From: an uncultured Spirochaetales bacterium
GTDB lineage: Bacteria; Spirochaetota; Spirochaetia; Sphaerochaetales; Sphaerochaetaceae
Assembly (NCBI GenBank): GCA_949293335.1
Contig: CASFDA010000029.1
Span: 91,192-155,191 of the forward strand
DNA: 64,000 nucleotides
Direction of reading: 5' to 3'
The translations under genes and the position numbers were made by a program. Positions within the stretch are counted from its first letter, which is position 1, and each line of letters opens with the position of its first letter. Under the pieces are notes generated by a model. That model was not told the origin of the DNA. It saw only the letters and a program-made list of their open reading frames with translations, and made no database searches. This document shows, in pieces, positions 1 to 9,616 of this stretch.

Positions 1-2
1 AA

Positions 3-1046
3 AACTTCAAGATGCGTTCAAGATGGGACATCATAAACCTTGTGCGCGCGACGAGGGATCTCAGACCGGAAGGGATGGTGTTCGAGAAAAGGAATGACGA
101 AACAGGATTCGTAAGTTTCAGGCTCACAGACCTCACCGAAGAGAACAACATAGAACAGGTGGGCGCGCATGATGCCCTTGTCGATGTATATGCGACCATA
201 AACGTGGCGAGAATGATCAAGGAAAAGCAGCCAAATCTGTTCTCATGGGCTTTTACAAACAGGACAAAGGTCGATATCTGGAGGCTTCTGGATGTCGAAA
301 GACATACTCCGATGCTGCACACCAGTGCCCTCTATGCCTCGGAAAACGGGAACACGCACCCGATAATCCCCCTTTGGAGAAACAGGGAGAAGAGCAATGA
401 CATCTGGTGTTTTGACCTGACAAAGGAAATCCCGGACAGCCTTGAGGAAGTCGAGGACATGAAGGAGGCAGGATTCGTACGTGTGATGACAAATAAATGC
501 CCTTTCATCGCGCCATTAAGTGTCCTCAATCACAAAGTCGAGGAACGTCTGGGATTCAGGAAGAAGGATATAGAAGAAAAAGCGAAGGCCCTCGTGAGGG
601 ACAAGAGATTCCTCTTCGACCTTTCTCCCCTGTTTGCGAATACGACATACCAAGATGAAGAGAAAGACCCTGATTTCACGATCTATGAGCGTTTCCTTTC
701 CCAAAGTGACAAAGAGCGGTTGAATAAGATCAGGGAACTTCCTCCTGAAAGAAAGCTGAAGGATGGGGATTACAACTTCGACGATCCGAAATACTACAAA
801 CTCTTGTGGAGGATGGTCGGCAGAAACTGGCCTGATGTGTTCGATGAAGAAGAAAAACAGAAGTGGAAGAATTTCTGCGCTTCCAGACTGATCAACCCTC
901 CAAGCAAATACCAGAGGACAATGGAACTCTACATGAGAGAGTGCGATGAAATTCTAGAGAGCATTGAAAGGACACCGCAGGAAAAGATAATTGCAAAAAA
1001 GCTCAAGGATTATGGGCTTCTTCTTTCCCGCGAGGTTCTCGATTGA
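3..1046 (+). CDS. sbcB: Exodeoxyribonuclease I (C-terminal ~347 residues; 5' end outside window)
   Basis: The frame is already open at the left edge, so the start lies outside the window. The product matches E. coli exonuclease I (about 475 aa), a 3'-5' single-strand DNA exonuclease used in recombination and mismatch repair. Visible landmarks are SRWDIINLVRATRDLRPEG near the start and the DnaQ-type ExoIII motif HDALVDVYATI (H and D are catalytic) at about residue 55. These are followed by the SH3-like and helical C-terminal regions with the conserved NKCPFIAPLSVLN. The first two exonuclease acidic motifs should be in the missing part. The last 44 bases overlap the tail of the convergent permease gene. 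The family assignment is firm. Confidence 0.93.
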   Translation, partial: NFKMRSRWDIINLVRATRDLRPEGMVFEKRNDETGFVSFRLTDLTEENNIEQVGAHDALVDVYATINVARMIKEKQPNLFSWAFTNRTKVDIWRLLDVERHTPMLHTSALYASENGNTHPIIPLWRNREKSNDIWCFDLTKEIPDSLEEVEDMKEAGFVRVMTNKCPFIAPLSVLNHKVEERLGFRKKDIEEKAKALVRDKRFLFDLSPLFANTTYQDEEKDPDFTIYERFLSQSDKERLNKIRELPPERKLKDGDYNFDDPKYYKLLWRMVGRNWPDVFDEEEKQKWKNFCASRLINPPSKYQRTMELYMRECDEILESIERTPQEKIIAKKLKDYGLLLSREVLD

Positions 1047-2127
1047 GCATATCGTTCTCCACCAGACGGAATATGGAGGCCATGATTGGAACGCCAAGAA
1101 GCATTCCGAATATGCCTCCTACTCCACCTCCTACAGTTATTCCAAGAAGCACCCATATCCCGGAAAGGCCGATTGAAGAACCTACAACCTTCGGATATAT
1201 CAGATAATTCTCACTGAACTGCAGGACTATCAAAAAGAGGATGAATACGACAGCCTGAATCGGAGATGATGTCATTATGAGCAAAAAACCCACGATTCCA
1301 CCGATCCATGCACCAACTATCGGAATAAGTGCTGTCACCCCGATCAGGGCCGATATCATCGCGCTGTAAGGAAGACGCAGTATGCTCATCCCGAGAAACG
1401 CCAGGGACCCGAGGATAACCGCCTCTGTACACTGTCCGACGAAGAATCCATGGAATACATTCGAGAAAACACGGAGAACAGAAAAGAGCTTCTCTTTCTT
1501 CTCATCTCCGGCATAAGTCTTCAGAACAAGAGAAATGCTGACCATAAGCCTCTCTTTCGAACAGAGGACATACAAGGAGAAAATGATAGAAAGAACGGCA
1601 GTGACTACGATCGATACAGTTTCCTTTGTAAGTGAAATGATATAGTCAACAACTCCGACACCCTTTTCAGTGAGGAAATTCTTTATATTCTCGTTCAGCG
1701 ATGAATTCCCGAGAACTGTCTCCAGAATCGGGAAATCAAATCTGGCCGAGAGGAAATTGTCGAGTTCTTCCATCAGGTCCGGAAGATGATTTATCAATTC
1801 GATTACGGAACTCGCTGCCTTTGGCACGATCATCACGAGTACCAGGACGATGATGAGTATCATCACAAGGTACGCACTTACAAGCGAGAGTAGCCGCTTC
1901 AGCGCAAAGTTATCTATCCTTCTGTATATCTTTCGCTCGAAGAACGAGAGCGGAATATTTACCACAAAACTTATTCCAAGCCCCAGAAGAAAAGGGAAAA
2001 GCGCAGAGAAGAAAATCCCGATTGTCCCAGCTATCTCATCCCAATAACGGTAGATGACGAACGCGGACAACAGGAATATGCCTAAAGGCAAATACTTTTT
2101 CAAAGCCTCTTTCAATTTTCTCCTCAC
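1003..2127 (-). CDS. AI-2E family transporter (PerM/YdiK-type permease)
   Basis: A 374-residue inner-membrane protein with about eight hydrophobic segments: a pair near the N-terminus, one around residue 60, and a cluster from 220 onward. The C-terminal half has the family's PYSAMISALIGVTALIPIVGAW-like stretch and a glycine-rich GITVGGGVGGIFGMLLG segment. Members are putative exporters; the AI-2 link is known for only a few, so the substrate is unknown. The longest frame begins with GTG at 2127. A TTG at 2115 lies 4 nt after an AGGAG and may be the true start. The gene converges on and overlaps exonuclease I by 44 bp, and is divergent from prfA. Confidence 0.85.
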   Translation of the reverse strand: MRRKLKEALKKYLPLGIFLLSAFVIYRYWDEIAGTIGIFFSALFPFLLGLGISFVVNIPLSFFERKIYRRIDNFALKRLLSLVSAYLVMILIIVLVLVMIVPKAASSVIELINHLPDLMEELDNFLSARFDFPILETVLGNSSLNENIKNFLTEKGVGVVDYIISLTKETVSIVVTAVLSIIFSLYVLCSKERLMVSISLVLKTYAGDEKKEKLFSVLRVFSNVFHGFFVGQCTEAVILGSLAFLGMSILRLPYSAMISALIGVTALIPIVGAWIGGIVGFLLIMTSSPIQAVVFILFLIVLQFSENYLIYPKVVGSSIGLSGIWVLLGITVGGGVGGIFGMLLGVPIMASIFRLVENDMLNREPRGKEEAHNP

Positions 2128-2208
2128 TTAGATGGTATATTACCACAAATCAGGTAATTAGTTACTCACCTTTCCCCTAATAATACAATTTGATAATATT
2201 AATTCGTT

Positions 2209-3270
2209 ATGCTTGAAAAACTACCTGAATATAAAAAACAGCTGAAAGAGCTTGATGACAGGCTTCAGGACGAGGCCACTTTTTCTGATATGAAACTCTA
2301 CAAGGAGATCATGGTCGAAAGAAGCAGACTTGAACCAATTGTCGAGAAGCTCTCATCTCTTGACAGGACAGAAACTGAACTCATGGAGGCAAAGGAAATG
2401 CTTTCCGAGAGTGACGAGGAAATGAGAGAGATGGCAAAAGAGGAGATATCCCAGCTTGAAAAGAAAAAAGAAAGCCTCGAGAAGGAAGTGAAAATGCTTT
2501 TGATCCCACCTGATCCTCTCGACGGGAAGAACATCATCATGGAAATAAGGGCAGGAACAGGAGGAGACGAGGCATCGCTGTTTGTCGCTGATATATTCAG
2601 AATGTATTCACACTACGCAGAAAAAAAGCGCTGGAAGATAGATATAATCAGCCAGAATGAATCTGAAGTCGGAGGATACAAGGAAATCATACTCTCCATT
2701 TCGGGGAAAGATGTCTATGGAAGCCTCAGGTACGAGTCCGGGGTGCATCGTGTGCAGAGAGTGCCTTCGACAGAGTCCCAGGGAAGGATACACACATCTG
2801 CGATCACAGTTGCCGTCCTTCCTGAGGCAGAAGAGACAGACATAGAGATAAAGAATGAAGATCTCAAGATCGATGTAATGCGGGCTGGCGGACCTGGCGG
2901 ACAATGTGTAAATACGACAGACAGCGCAGTGAGGATCACACACATCCCAACTGGTCTTGTAGTAATCTGTCAGGACGAGAAGTCACAGCTCAAGAACAAG
3001 AACAAGGCCCTGAGGGTCCTCAGATCAAGACTTTACGAAATGGAAGAGGAGAAAAAGAGAAAAGAGAGGGCTGAAGAAAGAAAGAGTCAGGTCGGAAGTG
3101 GAGACAGGAGCGAGAGGATAAGGACATACAACTTCCCTCAGAACAGACTCACTGACCACAGAATCAACCTCACCTTATACAAGCTTGACCTGATCATGGA
3201 CGGGGAACTTGATGAACTGATCGATGCGCTCAAGATACGGAAGGGAGAAGAGGAGCTGGAGGAAGTTTGA
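2209..3270 (+). CDS. prfA: Peptide chain release factor 1
   Basis: RF1 recognises UAA/UAG stop codons and triggers peptidyl-tRNA hydrolysis on the ribosome. The 353-residue length is normal. The stop-codon reading loop holds the RF1-type tripeptide P-S-T within [18 protein letters not shown] (an RF2 would have SPF). The catalytic GGQ is in [12 protein letters not shown] at about residue 227-231. The start is an ATG with no clear Shine-Dalgarno sequence. The gene overlaps prmC, whose product methylates the GGQ glutamine, by four bases, so the enzyme and its substrate are translationally coupled. Confidence 0.97.
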   Translation: MLEKLPEYKKQLKELDDRLQDEATFSDMKLYKEIMVERSRLEPIVEKLSSLDRTETELMEAKEMLSESDEEMREMAKEEISQLEKKKESLEKEVKMLLIPPDPLDGKNIIMEIRAGTGGDEASLFVADIFRMYSHYAEKKRWKIDIISQNESEVGGYKEIILSISGKDVYGSLRYESGVHRVQRVPSTESQGRIHTSAITVAVLPEAEETDIEIKNEDLKIDVMRAGGPGGQCVNTTDSAVRITHIPTGLVVICQDEKSQLKNKNKALRVLRSRLYEMEEEKKRKERAEERKSQVGSGDRSERIRTYNFPQNRLTDHRINLTLYKLDLIMDGELDELIDALKIRKGEEELEEV

Positions 3271-4106
3271 CACTCAGAGAGCTGAAGGCAGAACTTCAGG
3301 GGATATTGAAGGAAAAAGAAAATCCTCAACTTGAAGCGCGTGTGATAATCAAGCATTTGTTCTCCCTCTCGGATGTCTCTTACATCCTGAGAGAAAATGA
3401 ACCAATCAGTGCAGACGATGAGAAAAGGGCAATCGAAACAGCTCTTGAGAGGAAGAATGGAAAGCCAAGCGCATACATTCTGGGGCACAGGGAGTTCTTC
3501 GGCCTCGATTACACCGTAGATGAAAATGTCCTCATTCCACGCCCCGAGACAGAACTCTTGGTCGAATACGCCATAAATGAGATAAAGGACAAGGGATATA
3601 GAAGCCTCCTTGATCTGTGTACAGGTAGCGGTGCAATCGGGATTGCAATTGAAAAGAACACAGGCATCGATGTGGTTTATGCAGATATCAGCAGTAAGGC
3701 CCTTTCAATCGCGAAAGAGAACCACAGGAGACTTATTGGAGATGGCGGCTCATTCATCCTCTCGGATCTTTTTGAAAACATAGAAGGCCGTTTTGATATC
3801 ATTGTCACAAATCCCCCGTATATATCCCCATCTTGGTATGAGGGACTGGAAGTGGAAGTCAAAAGAGAACCCAGACTTGCCCTGATTGATAAGGATGAGG
3901 ACGGCCTTGGCATCATTAGGAGGATAATAAGCAAAGCTCCTGAACATCTGAATCACGGTGGTACGATCGCAATAGAATCCGACTACAGACAGGTTGGTAC
4001 CATAAAAGAACTTCTTTCAAAGGAAAACTTCACTTCCGTATCTGTGATCAGAGACCTTTCAGGAAAAGAGCGGCATACTGTCGGAAAAGACCTCCGCACG
4101 TACTGA
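3267..4106 (+). CDS. prmC: Release factor glutamine methyltransferase
   Basis: PrmC (HemK) uses S-adenosylmethionine to N5-methylate the GGQ glutamine of RF1 and RF2. The 279-residue protein has the N-terminal helical domain, the SAM-binding [14 protein letters not shown] at about residue 112, and the catalytic NPPYISP at about residue 174. A glutamine-site [23 protein letters not shown] region precedes the Rossmann fold. The start is TTG in the overlap TTGA with prfA, preceded by GGAGG-like sequence. The gene is followed by about 540 bp without a recognisable gene, beginning with a short perfect palindrome. Confidence 0.95.
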   Translation: MTLRELKAELQGILKEKENPQLEARVIIKHLFSLSDVSYILRENEPISADDEKRAIETALERKNGKPSAYILGHREFFGLDYTVDENVLIPRPETELLVEYAINEIKDKGYRSLLDLCTGSGAIGIAIEKNTGIDVVYADISSKALSIAKENHRRLIGDGGSFILSDLFENIEGRFDIIVTNPPYISPSWYEGLEVEVKREPRLALIDKDEDGLGIIRRIISKAPEHLNHGGTIAIESDYRQVGTIKELLSKENFTSVSVIRDLSGKERHTVGKDLRTY

Positions 4107-4638
4107 ACCTCACAAACATTTGTGAAAAAAAATGTGTACATTTTCTTCCAAAGACCAATCAAGTGACAGGCATCGATTACTAGAATGCTATCTATATATG
4201 GCCAGTCTATATGCGTGGAAAACACTGTCAGTGAAGAGGCTGGCATCCAGTTGTATTTCTGATGCGAAAAAGCTGATTTTCCTGATGAAAGTTTTAATGC
4301 CGTGAGCCGCAACTACGTGTATCACAATATCACAGAGACTGAAAGGAGTCATCAGCGAACGAGATGTTCTAGAACTGGGCCTACCATTACCACGCTGCTA
4401 TTCTCCTCACGTAGGTCAGATCTCCTCTCAGAAAGTCCATGGTGAGAATTCGATCGGAATAGCCATTTGACTTTGGTTCTGAGCCGAGAGCTCTAGTCAC
4501 GATTCTATCCATTTGTTAGCGAGATTACGTTCATTTGTGGCTACGATCCTCAACTCTGCTTTCCCCTATTTTCCAACTCCGTATGCAACTTCCTACGAGA
4601 ACCATATTTTTCAATTGTTGTTCTGTAATTATCTTTTT
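4107..4638. other. Gene-poor stretch after prmC
   Basis: No recognisable gene. A 16-base palindrome TCACAAACATTTGTGA lies at 4110-4125. On the + strand it is followed by A, not T, residues, so it is a poor terminator. A plus-strand open stretch at about 4325-4470 has no start codon and matches nothing I know. Together with the IS110 fragment near 5.3 kb, this suggests decayed mobile DNA. Confidence 0.4.
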
Positions 4639-4650
4639 ATGGTACTCTTT

Positions 4651-4932
4651 ATGAAGGAGGTATTGAGGCCTGAGATAAGCAGATTCTATGGTATAGTCAT
4701 AAAGATGCTATATGAGGCTGGAGGCAAGCATAATAAACCCCATGTTCATGTCGAATATGGTGATTATGAGGCTGCGGTTGGCATTGATGGTGAGGTTCTA
4801 GCTGGTGTATTGCCAGAAAAGCAATACAGACTAGTTTCTGCTTGGCTTGTTTTACATGAAGAAGAGCTGTATGAAGCATGGAATAATGCTGTACAAAATA
4901 AACAGCTTTCAAAGATAAAACCTCTGGACTGA
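4651..4932 (+). CDS. DUF4160 domain protein (putative toxin-antitoxin-like pair, first gene)
   Basis: A small protein of about 93 residues. It shows the DUF4160 pattern: SRFYGIVIKMLYEAG, then HNKPHVHVEYGDYEA with three histidines, and a C-terminal LVLHEEELYEAWNNAV. The in-frame upstream extension to 4513 has unrelated composition and is not believed. The ATG at 4651 sits immediately before AAGGAGG, so the start is uncertain by a few codons. DUF4160 genes are very often followed by a DUF2442 gene, as here after 14 bp. The pair is widely suspected to be toxin-antitoxin-like, but the biochemistry is not established. The location between prmC and rel, beside an IS fragment, marks it as accessory. 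Confidence 0.8.
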   Translation: MKEVLRPEISRFYGIVIKMLYEAGGKHNKPHVHVEYGDYEAAVGIDGEVLAGVLPEKQYRLVSAWLVLHEEELYEAWNNAVQNKQLSKIKPLD

Positions 4933-4946
4933 TAAGGAGACAGAAG

Positions 4947-5240
4947 ATGTACTTTTCAAATGGATTTGTTTATGGAGGTACTCCAACTAAGCTGATGAAG
5001 GTTGCCAAGGTAAAGCCTTTGGATAATATGATGCTTCTTCTGACATTCAGTTCAGGGGAGCAGAGGCTATATGATGCGAGTCAGCTTCTTAAGTATCCAG
5101 TGTTCCAGCCTTTGAAGGATGAGGAAGTATTCACTCATCCGGAGATCGACCATGGTGTAGTCACATGGCTTGATGGAAAATTGGATATAGATCCTGAATC
5201 TATGTATGAGAATAGCTATCCATATATAGCCAGAGCGTAG
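4947..5240 (+). CDS. DUF2442 domain protein (partner of DUF4160)
   Basis: A 97-residue protein matching DUF2442. It has an N-terminal VAKVKPLDNMMLLLTFSSGE beta hairpin, a central YDASQLLKYPVFQPLKD with the conserved phenylalanine-rich turn, and a C-terminal VTWLDGKLDIDPESMYENS. An AAGGAGA sequence lies upstream of the ATG. It probably shares an mRNA with the DUF4160 gene. In other genomes DUF2442 proteins sometimes carry DNA-binding tails, but none is visible here. The stop codon abuts the truncated antisense IS110 transposase fragment, so the DNA just downstream of this gene was rearranged. Confidence 0.82.
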   Translation: MYFSNGFVYGGTPTKLMKVAKVKPLDNMMLLLTFSSGEQRLYDASQLLKYPVFQPLKDEEVFTHPEIDHGVVTWLDGKLDIDPESMYENSYPYIARA

Positions 5241-5323
5241 ATAGAACCGTCATTCCAGTCGAACATGCATACGCTGTTCGTTTCCTTGTGTACATCAGCT
5301 CCTACATAGATTATATTTTCCAT
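5241..5323 (-). pseudogene. IS110-family transposase, N-terminal fragment only
   Basis: Reading the minus strand from an ATG at 5323 with a good GGAGG upstream gives MENIIYVGADVHKETNSVC, followed by about ten more codons. This is the start of an IS110-type (RuvC-like, DEDD) transposase: the GADVHKE aspartate is the first catalytic residue. The frame then runs into the tail of the DUF2442 gene, and no further transposase sequence is present. The remnant is a dead element, and its break point marks a past deletion or insertion. Confidence 0.7.
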
Positions 5324-5660
5324 TGTGACCTCCATCTTGCATGTGCTAAGGCTGTCCATGCTGTTGAATTCTTTCTTTCTTCAGTATTTAGCCGAATTCA
5401 CGTATTCTGCAAACCAAGGAAGTCACTTCATATTGTCTAGCCAGGGATGCTGGCGAAGTCAAGCCTCCGGAGATGCTCTCTGTGGATGACCATGCGGCAA
5501 CGCACCTAAGAAGCATGGTATCAGTGAACGAGGAAAAAGATCCTGGATATTCCATGAAAGCCTCTAGACTTGCCTAGATGGTACCGTCACATGTCGAAAA
5601 AAATAATTATTTACAGAATAATGGGATGTAAATAAGCTTAAAATGTTTTTTATGTTGCAA
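5324..5660. other. Stretch without a recognisable gene
   Basis: Sequence upstream of the IS110 fragment. Short open frames occur, such as an ATG frame at about 5472-5579, but they have no recognisable family and no ribosome-binding site. It is probably decayed mobile-element DNA. Confidence 0.35.
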
Positions 5661-5670
5661 ATATATTAAG

Positions 5671-5766
5671 AGAGAGTATCATAGAAGCAAGAAGAGGTTT
5701 CCACCTCACGTGGAGAGTCCCATTCTACATAGAAGAGGGTGAAGTGGAAACTTCTTATTTTTTTTT
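5671..5766 (+). ncRNA. Unclassified structured RNA or large intrinsic terminator
   Basis: The arms 5692-5709 and 5739-5756 pair over 18 positions with a single C-A mismatch and one G-U pair. A smaller inner hairpin (CCC-A-TTCT / AGAA-AGGG) sits inside. The stem is followed directly by nine T residues (5758-5766), the form of a Rho-independent terminator. A TATATT at 5662-5667 could be a -10 box that would start the transcript at about 5674, but no convincing -35 is seen. No annotated gene ends shortly upstream on this strand, so either a roughly 90-nt small RNA or the terminator of a lost gene is possible. It is not SRP RNA or tmRNA by motif. Confidence 0.45.
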
Positions 5767-5902
5767 CATTCCTTTTTTAAATTTTCCATAAAGTCATTTT
5801 CTTGGATAATTTAATGGCCAATAATAGTTTAACGTGCCAAAAATAAAAGAAAAATTCCGATGAAAAACTTGAAAATTCATTGAGATTTCTTATACTCATT
5901 TT

Positions 5903-7924
5903 ATGGAAGATTTTCCAAATAAGGATCTGATAGACAAATTCATAAAGAACATCATCAGGTTCCAGAAAGAAGAGAAAGACAAAATAGCCTCTGCGGCTGT
6001 ATATGCTGCAAAGAAGCATGGAGATCAGAAGAGAAAGAGCGGAGAACCGTATATCATACACCCGCTTGCTGTCGCAGAGACACTTATGAATATCGGCATG
6101 GATGCGGATACCATCTGTGCTGGTTTGCTTCATGACATACTGGAAGACACTGAGACCACGCAGGAAGAGCTCGAGAGCCTCTTTGGCAAAGAAGTCGGAA
6201 TGATGGTTGAAGGTGTTACGAAGATCAGCCACATAACAGACAACAAGTCGATCCAGGAAGCTGAGACTATCAAGAAGATGTTCTTCGCGATGAGCAAGGA
6301 CGTGCGAGTGATCCTGATCAAGCTTGCAGACAAGCTCCATAACATGAAGACCGCGATCTATCTTGAACCCAAACGAAGGCAGGAATTCGCGCAGGACTGC
6401 CTTGATATCTTCGCTCCAATTGCAGACAGCCTGGGTATGTCAACAATCAAATGCGAACTGGAAGATCTGGCACTCAAGGCCCTGAAGCCTGAGAGCTACG
6501 CATACATAAACGAATATCTGCTTGAGAGAAAAGGTGAATATACTGCGTATGTGAAGGGAGTCTCGAAAGCGCTTTATGATGCCTGCAAGAAGGAAGGAAT
6601 TACAGACGTCGAGATTTCCGGACGTGTGAAACACGCCTACTCCATCTATCAGAAAGTCAAGAAGAGAAAGAAAGAAATCGACGAAATATATGACATCCTC
6701 GGAGTCCGCGTTATCTGCCAGACGCAGGTCGAGTGCTATGCGATACTCGGAATCATACATAACCTGTGGGTCCCTATCGAGGGAAGGTTCAAGGATTACA
6801 TCGCAATGCCGAAACCGAACAACTATCAGTCACTCCACACGACTGTACTGGGTCCGGGCTCCAAGCCGCTTGAGATCCAGATAAGAACTCAAGAGATGCA
6901 CAAGACTGCAGAGGAGGGAGTTGCAGCCCACTGGTCATACAAGGCATCCACAGGAAGCGAGAGTGGAACCTGGAAGACAGTTGACAGCATAAACTACAAC
7001 AAGATCATCCAGAAACTGAAGAGCTGGTCAAAGGAGATCGAGCAGTCAGATGAAGATTTCATGGATGAGATAAAGAACGAACTTTTGAAGGATTCGATCA
7101 TCATCTTCACCCCGCAAGGACATGTCATCGAACTTCCCGTCGGTTCTACAGCGCTTGATTTCGCGTTCAAGATCCACACAGAAGTTGGAATCCATTGCTC
7201 CGGAGCGCGTGCTGACAATTCGATAATCCCGCTGAACAAGCCTCTTGAAAACACACAGATAGTCGAGATAATGACGAGTCCCAATGCCCATCCGAATCAG
7301 GCATGGCTCGAATATGCACAGACTCCGAATGCCAGGAAAAAGATAAAGGCATGGCTAAACAAGAACGAGAATACAAATATCCCGATCGCCCCTACCCAAG
7401 GTCAGACAAGCCAGAAGAAGGAAGAGCAGACACTTGATCCAAAGAGGATGATACCACCGAGTCAGGGAATAAGATTCATCTCAAAGGGACCAAAGAACTC
7501 AATTGTCATTGGAGAGGATACCAATGTTCTCTTTGACTTTGCGAAGTGCTGCAATCCTGTATACGGCGATGATATAGTGGCCTACATTACAAGAGGAAGG
7601 GGATATGTGATACACAAGAAGGGATGCCCGAACCTGAAGAACATGAGTGAAGGAGATGAAAGGATCGTTCCTGTGGAATGGGACAGCAAGGAACTGGTGA
7701 GAAGGTTCAAAGTAATTGCAAAAATGAATACAGAACTCTTCGGAGAGATTGACAACGCAACCAGGAAATACGGATCACACCTTCTGAGCGGGAATCTCGA
7801 TGTGGATAAGAACGGAGATCTTTCAGGAGTGTTCACTATCTCATGTGAGACACTGGAAGCGCTCAAGAAGACAACCAGTGCCATCAGGCAGATCCCATCG
7901 ATCAAGAAAGTGGTCGGAGTCTAG
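5903..7924 (+). CDS. relA: Bifunctional (p)ppGpp synthetase/hydrolase (Rel/SpoT)
   Basis: A 673-residue long RelA/SpoT homologue that makes and degrades the stringent-response alarmone. Domains in order are the HD hydrolase (HGDQKRKSGEPYIIHP, then LLHDILEDTE, residues ~35-170), the synthetase (~210-370), TGS (IIIFTPQGHVIELPVGS, ~395), a CCNPVYGDDIV cysteine domain (~545), and a C-terminal ACT domain (~600-670). The synthetase contains GRFKDYIAMPK, and this RxKD motif is typical of bifunctional enzymes rather than EFDD of monofunctional RelA. With an intact HD site, both activities are expected. No Shine-Dalgarno is obvious before the ATG. It is convergent with the pyrophosphatase gene, with a 4-bp overlap. 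Confidence 0.95.
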   Translation: MEDFPNKDLIDKFIKNIIRFQKEEKDKIASAAVYAAKKHGDQKRKSGEPYIIHPLAVAETLMNIGMDADTICAGLLHDILEDTETTQEELESLFGKEVGMMVEGVTKISHITDNKSIQEAETIKKMFFAMSKDVRVILIKLADKLHNMKTAIYLEPKRRQEFAQDCLDIFAPIADSLGMSTIKCELEDLALKALKPESYAYINEYLLERKGEYTAYVKGVSKALYDACKKEGITDVEISGRVKHAYSIYQKVKKRKKEIDEIYDILGVRVICQTQVECYAILGIIHNLWVPIEGRFKDYIAMPKPNNYQSLHTTVLGPGSKPLEIQIRTQEMHKTAEEGVAAHWSYKASTGSESGTWKTVDSINYNKIIQKLKSWSKEIEQSDEDFMDEIKNELLKDSIIIFTPQGHVIELPVGSTALDFAFKIHTEVGIHCSGARADNSIIPLNKPLENTQIVEIMTSPNAHPNQAWLEYAQTPNARKKIKAWLNKNENTNIPIAPTQGQTSQKKEEQTLDPKRMIPPSQGIRFISKGPKNSIVIGEDTNVLFDFAKCCNPVYGDDIVAYITRGRGYVIHKKGCPNLKNMSEGDERIVPVEWDSKELVRRFKVIAKMNTELFGEIDNATRKYGSHLLSGNLDVDKNGDLSGVFTISCETLEALKKTTSAIRQIPSIKKVVGV

Positions 7925-9555
7925 TCCTCCAGTATTCTCAAAACTTCAGGAAGAAGCTGTTTTTTCCTCGAAAGAACCCCAGGAAGATAATAAAGGCCAT
8001 CTCGCTCTTTTTCATAGACGAACCTGTATTCACAATCAAGACCTGTTGTGATCAGCATGGAGTTCTCCTTGAAGACATCTGTCAGGAGGAGCATTGCCCA
8101 TGTAAGACCGTTCTTGTCCCTGATCTCCATCAGCTTATCTCTGTAAGCCGCAAATATATCCTCAACCTCATCGAGAGAAGGAACCTCTACCTGCGCAATC
8201 GCAAAGGAAATCCCCTTTTCAGAGTATTTCTTGAAATCCTGGAGGATGATCTTCTCTGGATCTGCGTTCCTGAGACGGAGAGAGGATGAAAATAGCGAAC
8301 GGCCATAATCCTCGATTGAGCTGACTTCTGCGAGGCTCTGCAGAGAGAATGCAGCCTCGATATCGTCCCTTGTTGTTGTAGGGCTTTTGAGCATCACGGT
8401 ATCTGCGATAACCCCAGAAAGGAGAACTTTCGCAGTCGATTTATCCATTCCGACTCCATACTTTATGAACTGCTGGTAGACAATCGTACAAGTAGAACCT
8501 ATCGGCTCAGAGATGATCGAAATCGGACGGGCAAGCTTTGGCGCGTCAAGCCTGTGATGGTCTACAATCCCTATTATCTCGGCCTCCTCGAGCCCTGGAA
8601 CAGACTGTTCAAGCTCGTTATGATCGACAAGAATAACTTTCTTCCTTGGTCGCTCAAGAAAACAACGTCTGGTGACAAACCCCTTCCATTTGTCACCTTC
8701 ATATATGGAAAGGCCGCGGTACGAGCTGTCTCGGAGTGTATTCTTCGCCTCATCGTAAGGAGTCGAAAGCATCAGCTTAGGCCCTCCATCTTCTGCCATC
8801 ACTTCCCTTATCGGCGTTGCAAGGCGAAGTAGTCTGATTGTCTCTGCCGTGTCCTCACTCGATAGATAAACAAGCCCTTTGTAAGATGAGAAATCTATGC
8901 CCAGAGACTCGATATCATCAACACCGGTGAGTATTATTCCGGGAAAGTCATGCTCCACGGCGTATTCGATATGCCTCTTCCTGTTTCCTACGACAAGAAA
9001 TGGCTTGGTAGGACATTTTTCCGCGCGTTTTACAAAAACATCGTACTCCATCGCGCCGACGATGATCGAATTCTGGAATGTTTTCTGCTCTCCCCTCTTG
9101 TAGAAATGCCCCCCTACTACCTTCTGGATATTCTCCTCGCGAATTATGTAGTTTGGCCTCTCCTTGTGGTTTTCCTTCAGGAAGAACCGGTTTATATCGT
9201 CTACGGAAATGAGTCCTATCACATCTCCGTCCTTCTCGATCGGAACGACAGATGGATGTGCTTTGTTATACAGAAGCACAAGCTCATAGATCGGATCATC
9301 GCTCTTGAGCGATAATGAACCACGGCGCATGACATCCGATACCTTGCACCTGACATCCTTAAGCACGTCTGGAAGCGGTATGGAAAGTTCTTCGAAAACT
9401 TTCTTGACGCTGTCCGATACAGGACCTAGGCGAACTGGAACGTATTTGATTTCCCCATTTCTGAAAACTGTGTTCAGAAGTACCGAATATGCGTATGCGG
9501 AACATACTGAATCCATATCAGGATTTCTGTGACCTGTTATATAGCATGCTTCCAA
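7921..9555 (-). CDS. ppaC: Manganese-dependent inorganic pyrophosphatase with CBS-DRTGG-CBS insert
   Basis: A family II (DHH) pyrophosphatase that splits pyrophosphate with Mn2+/Co2+. The 544-residue length is that of the regulatory subtype. The N-terminal DHH part has TGHRNPDMDSVCSA. It is split by a CBS domain, a DRTGG domain (~residues 130-245) and a second CBS domain. Then come LVDHNELEQSVPG, GIVDHHRLDAP (the DHH motif, ~345) and the DHHA2 C-terminal domain. In characterised relatives the CBS pair binds AMP, ADP or diadenosine polyphosphates to control activity, and the same is inferred here. The start is TTG with GGGAAGG upstream. Confidence 0.93.
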   Translation of the reverse strand: MEACYITGHRNPDMDSVCSAYAYSVLLNTVFRNGEIKYVPVRLGPVSDSVKKVFEELSIPLPDVLKDVRCKVSDVMRRGSLSLKSDDPIYELVLLYNKAHPSVVPIEKDGDVIGLISVDDINRFFLKENHKERPNYIIREENIQKVVGGHFYKRGEQKTFQNSIIVGAMEYDVFVKRAEKCPTKPFLVVGNRKRHIEYAVEHDFPGIILTGVDDIESLGIDFSSYKGLVYLSSEDTAETIRLLRLATPIREVMAEDGGPKLMLSTPYDEAKNTLRDSSYRGLSIYEGDKWKGFVTRRCFLERPRKKVILVDHNELEQSVPGLEEAEIIGIVDHHRLDAPKLARPISIISEPIGSTCTIVYQQFIKYGVGMDKSTAKVLLSGVIADTVMLKSPTTTRDDIEAAFSLQSLAEVSSIEDYGRSLFSSSLRLRNADPEKIILQDFKKYSEKGISFAIAQVEVPSLDEVEDIFAAYRDKLMEIRDKNGLTWAMLLLTDVFKENSMLITTGLDCEYRFVYEKERDGLYYLPGVLSRKKQLLPEVLRILED

Positions 9556-9616
9556 AACGGACCTTCCCTTTTGTATTATAGTAGCATATAAGAAACGAGA
9601 AAGGAGGAATGATTGA

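Noticed and set aside
4110..4125. Terminator for prmC at the palindrome TCACAAACATTTGTGA
   Set aside because: The following tract on the coding strand is A, not T, and the stem is only seven base pairs.
5692..5756. SRP RNA or tmRNA as an explanation of the long hairpin
   Set aside because: It lacks the GGAAGG-type SRP helix 8 motif and any tRNA-like ends or tag frame.
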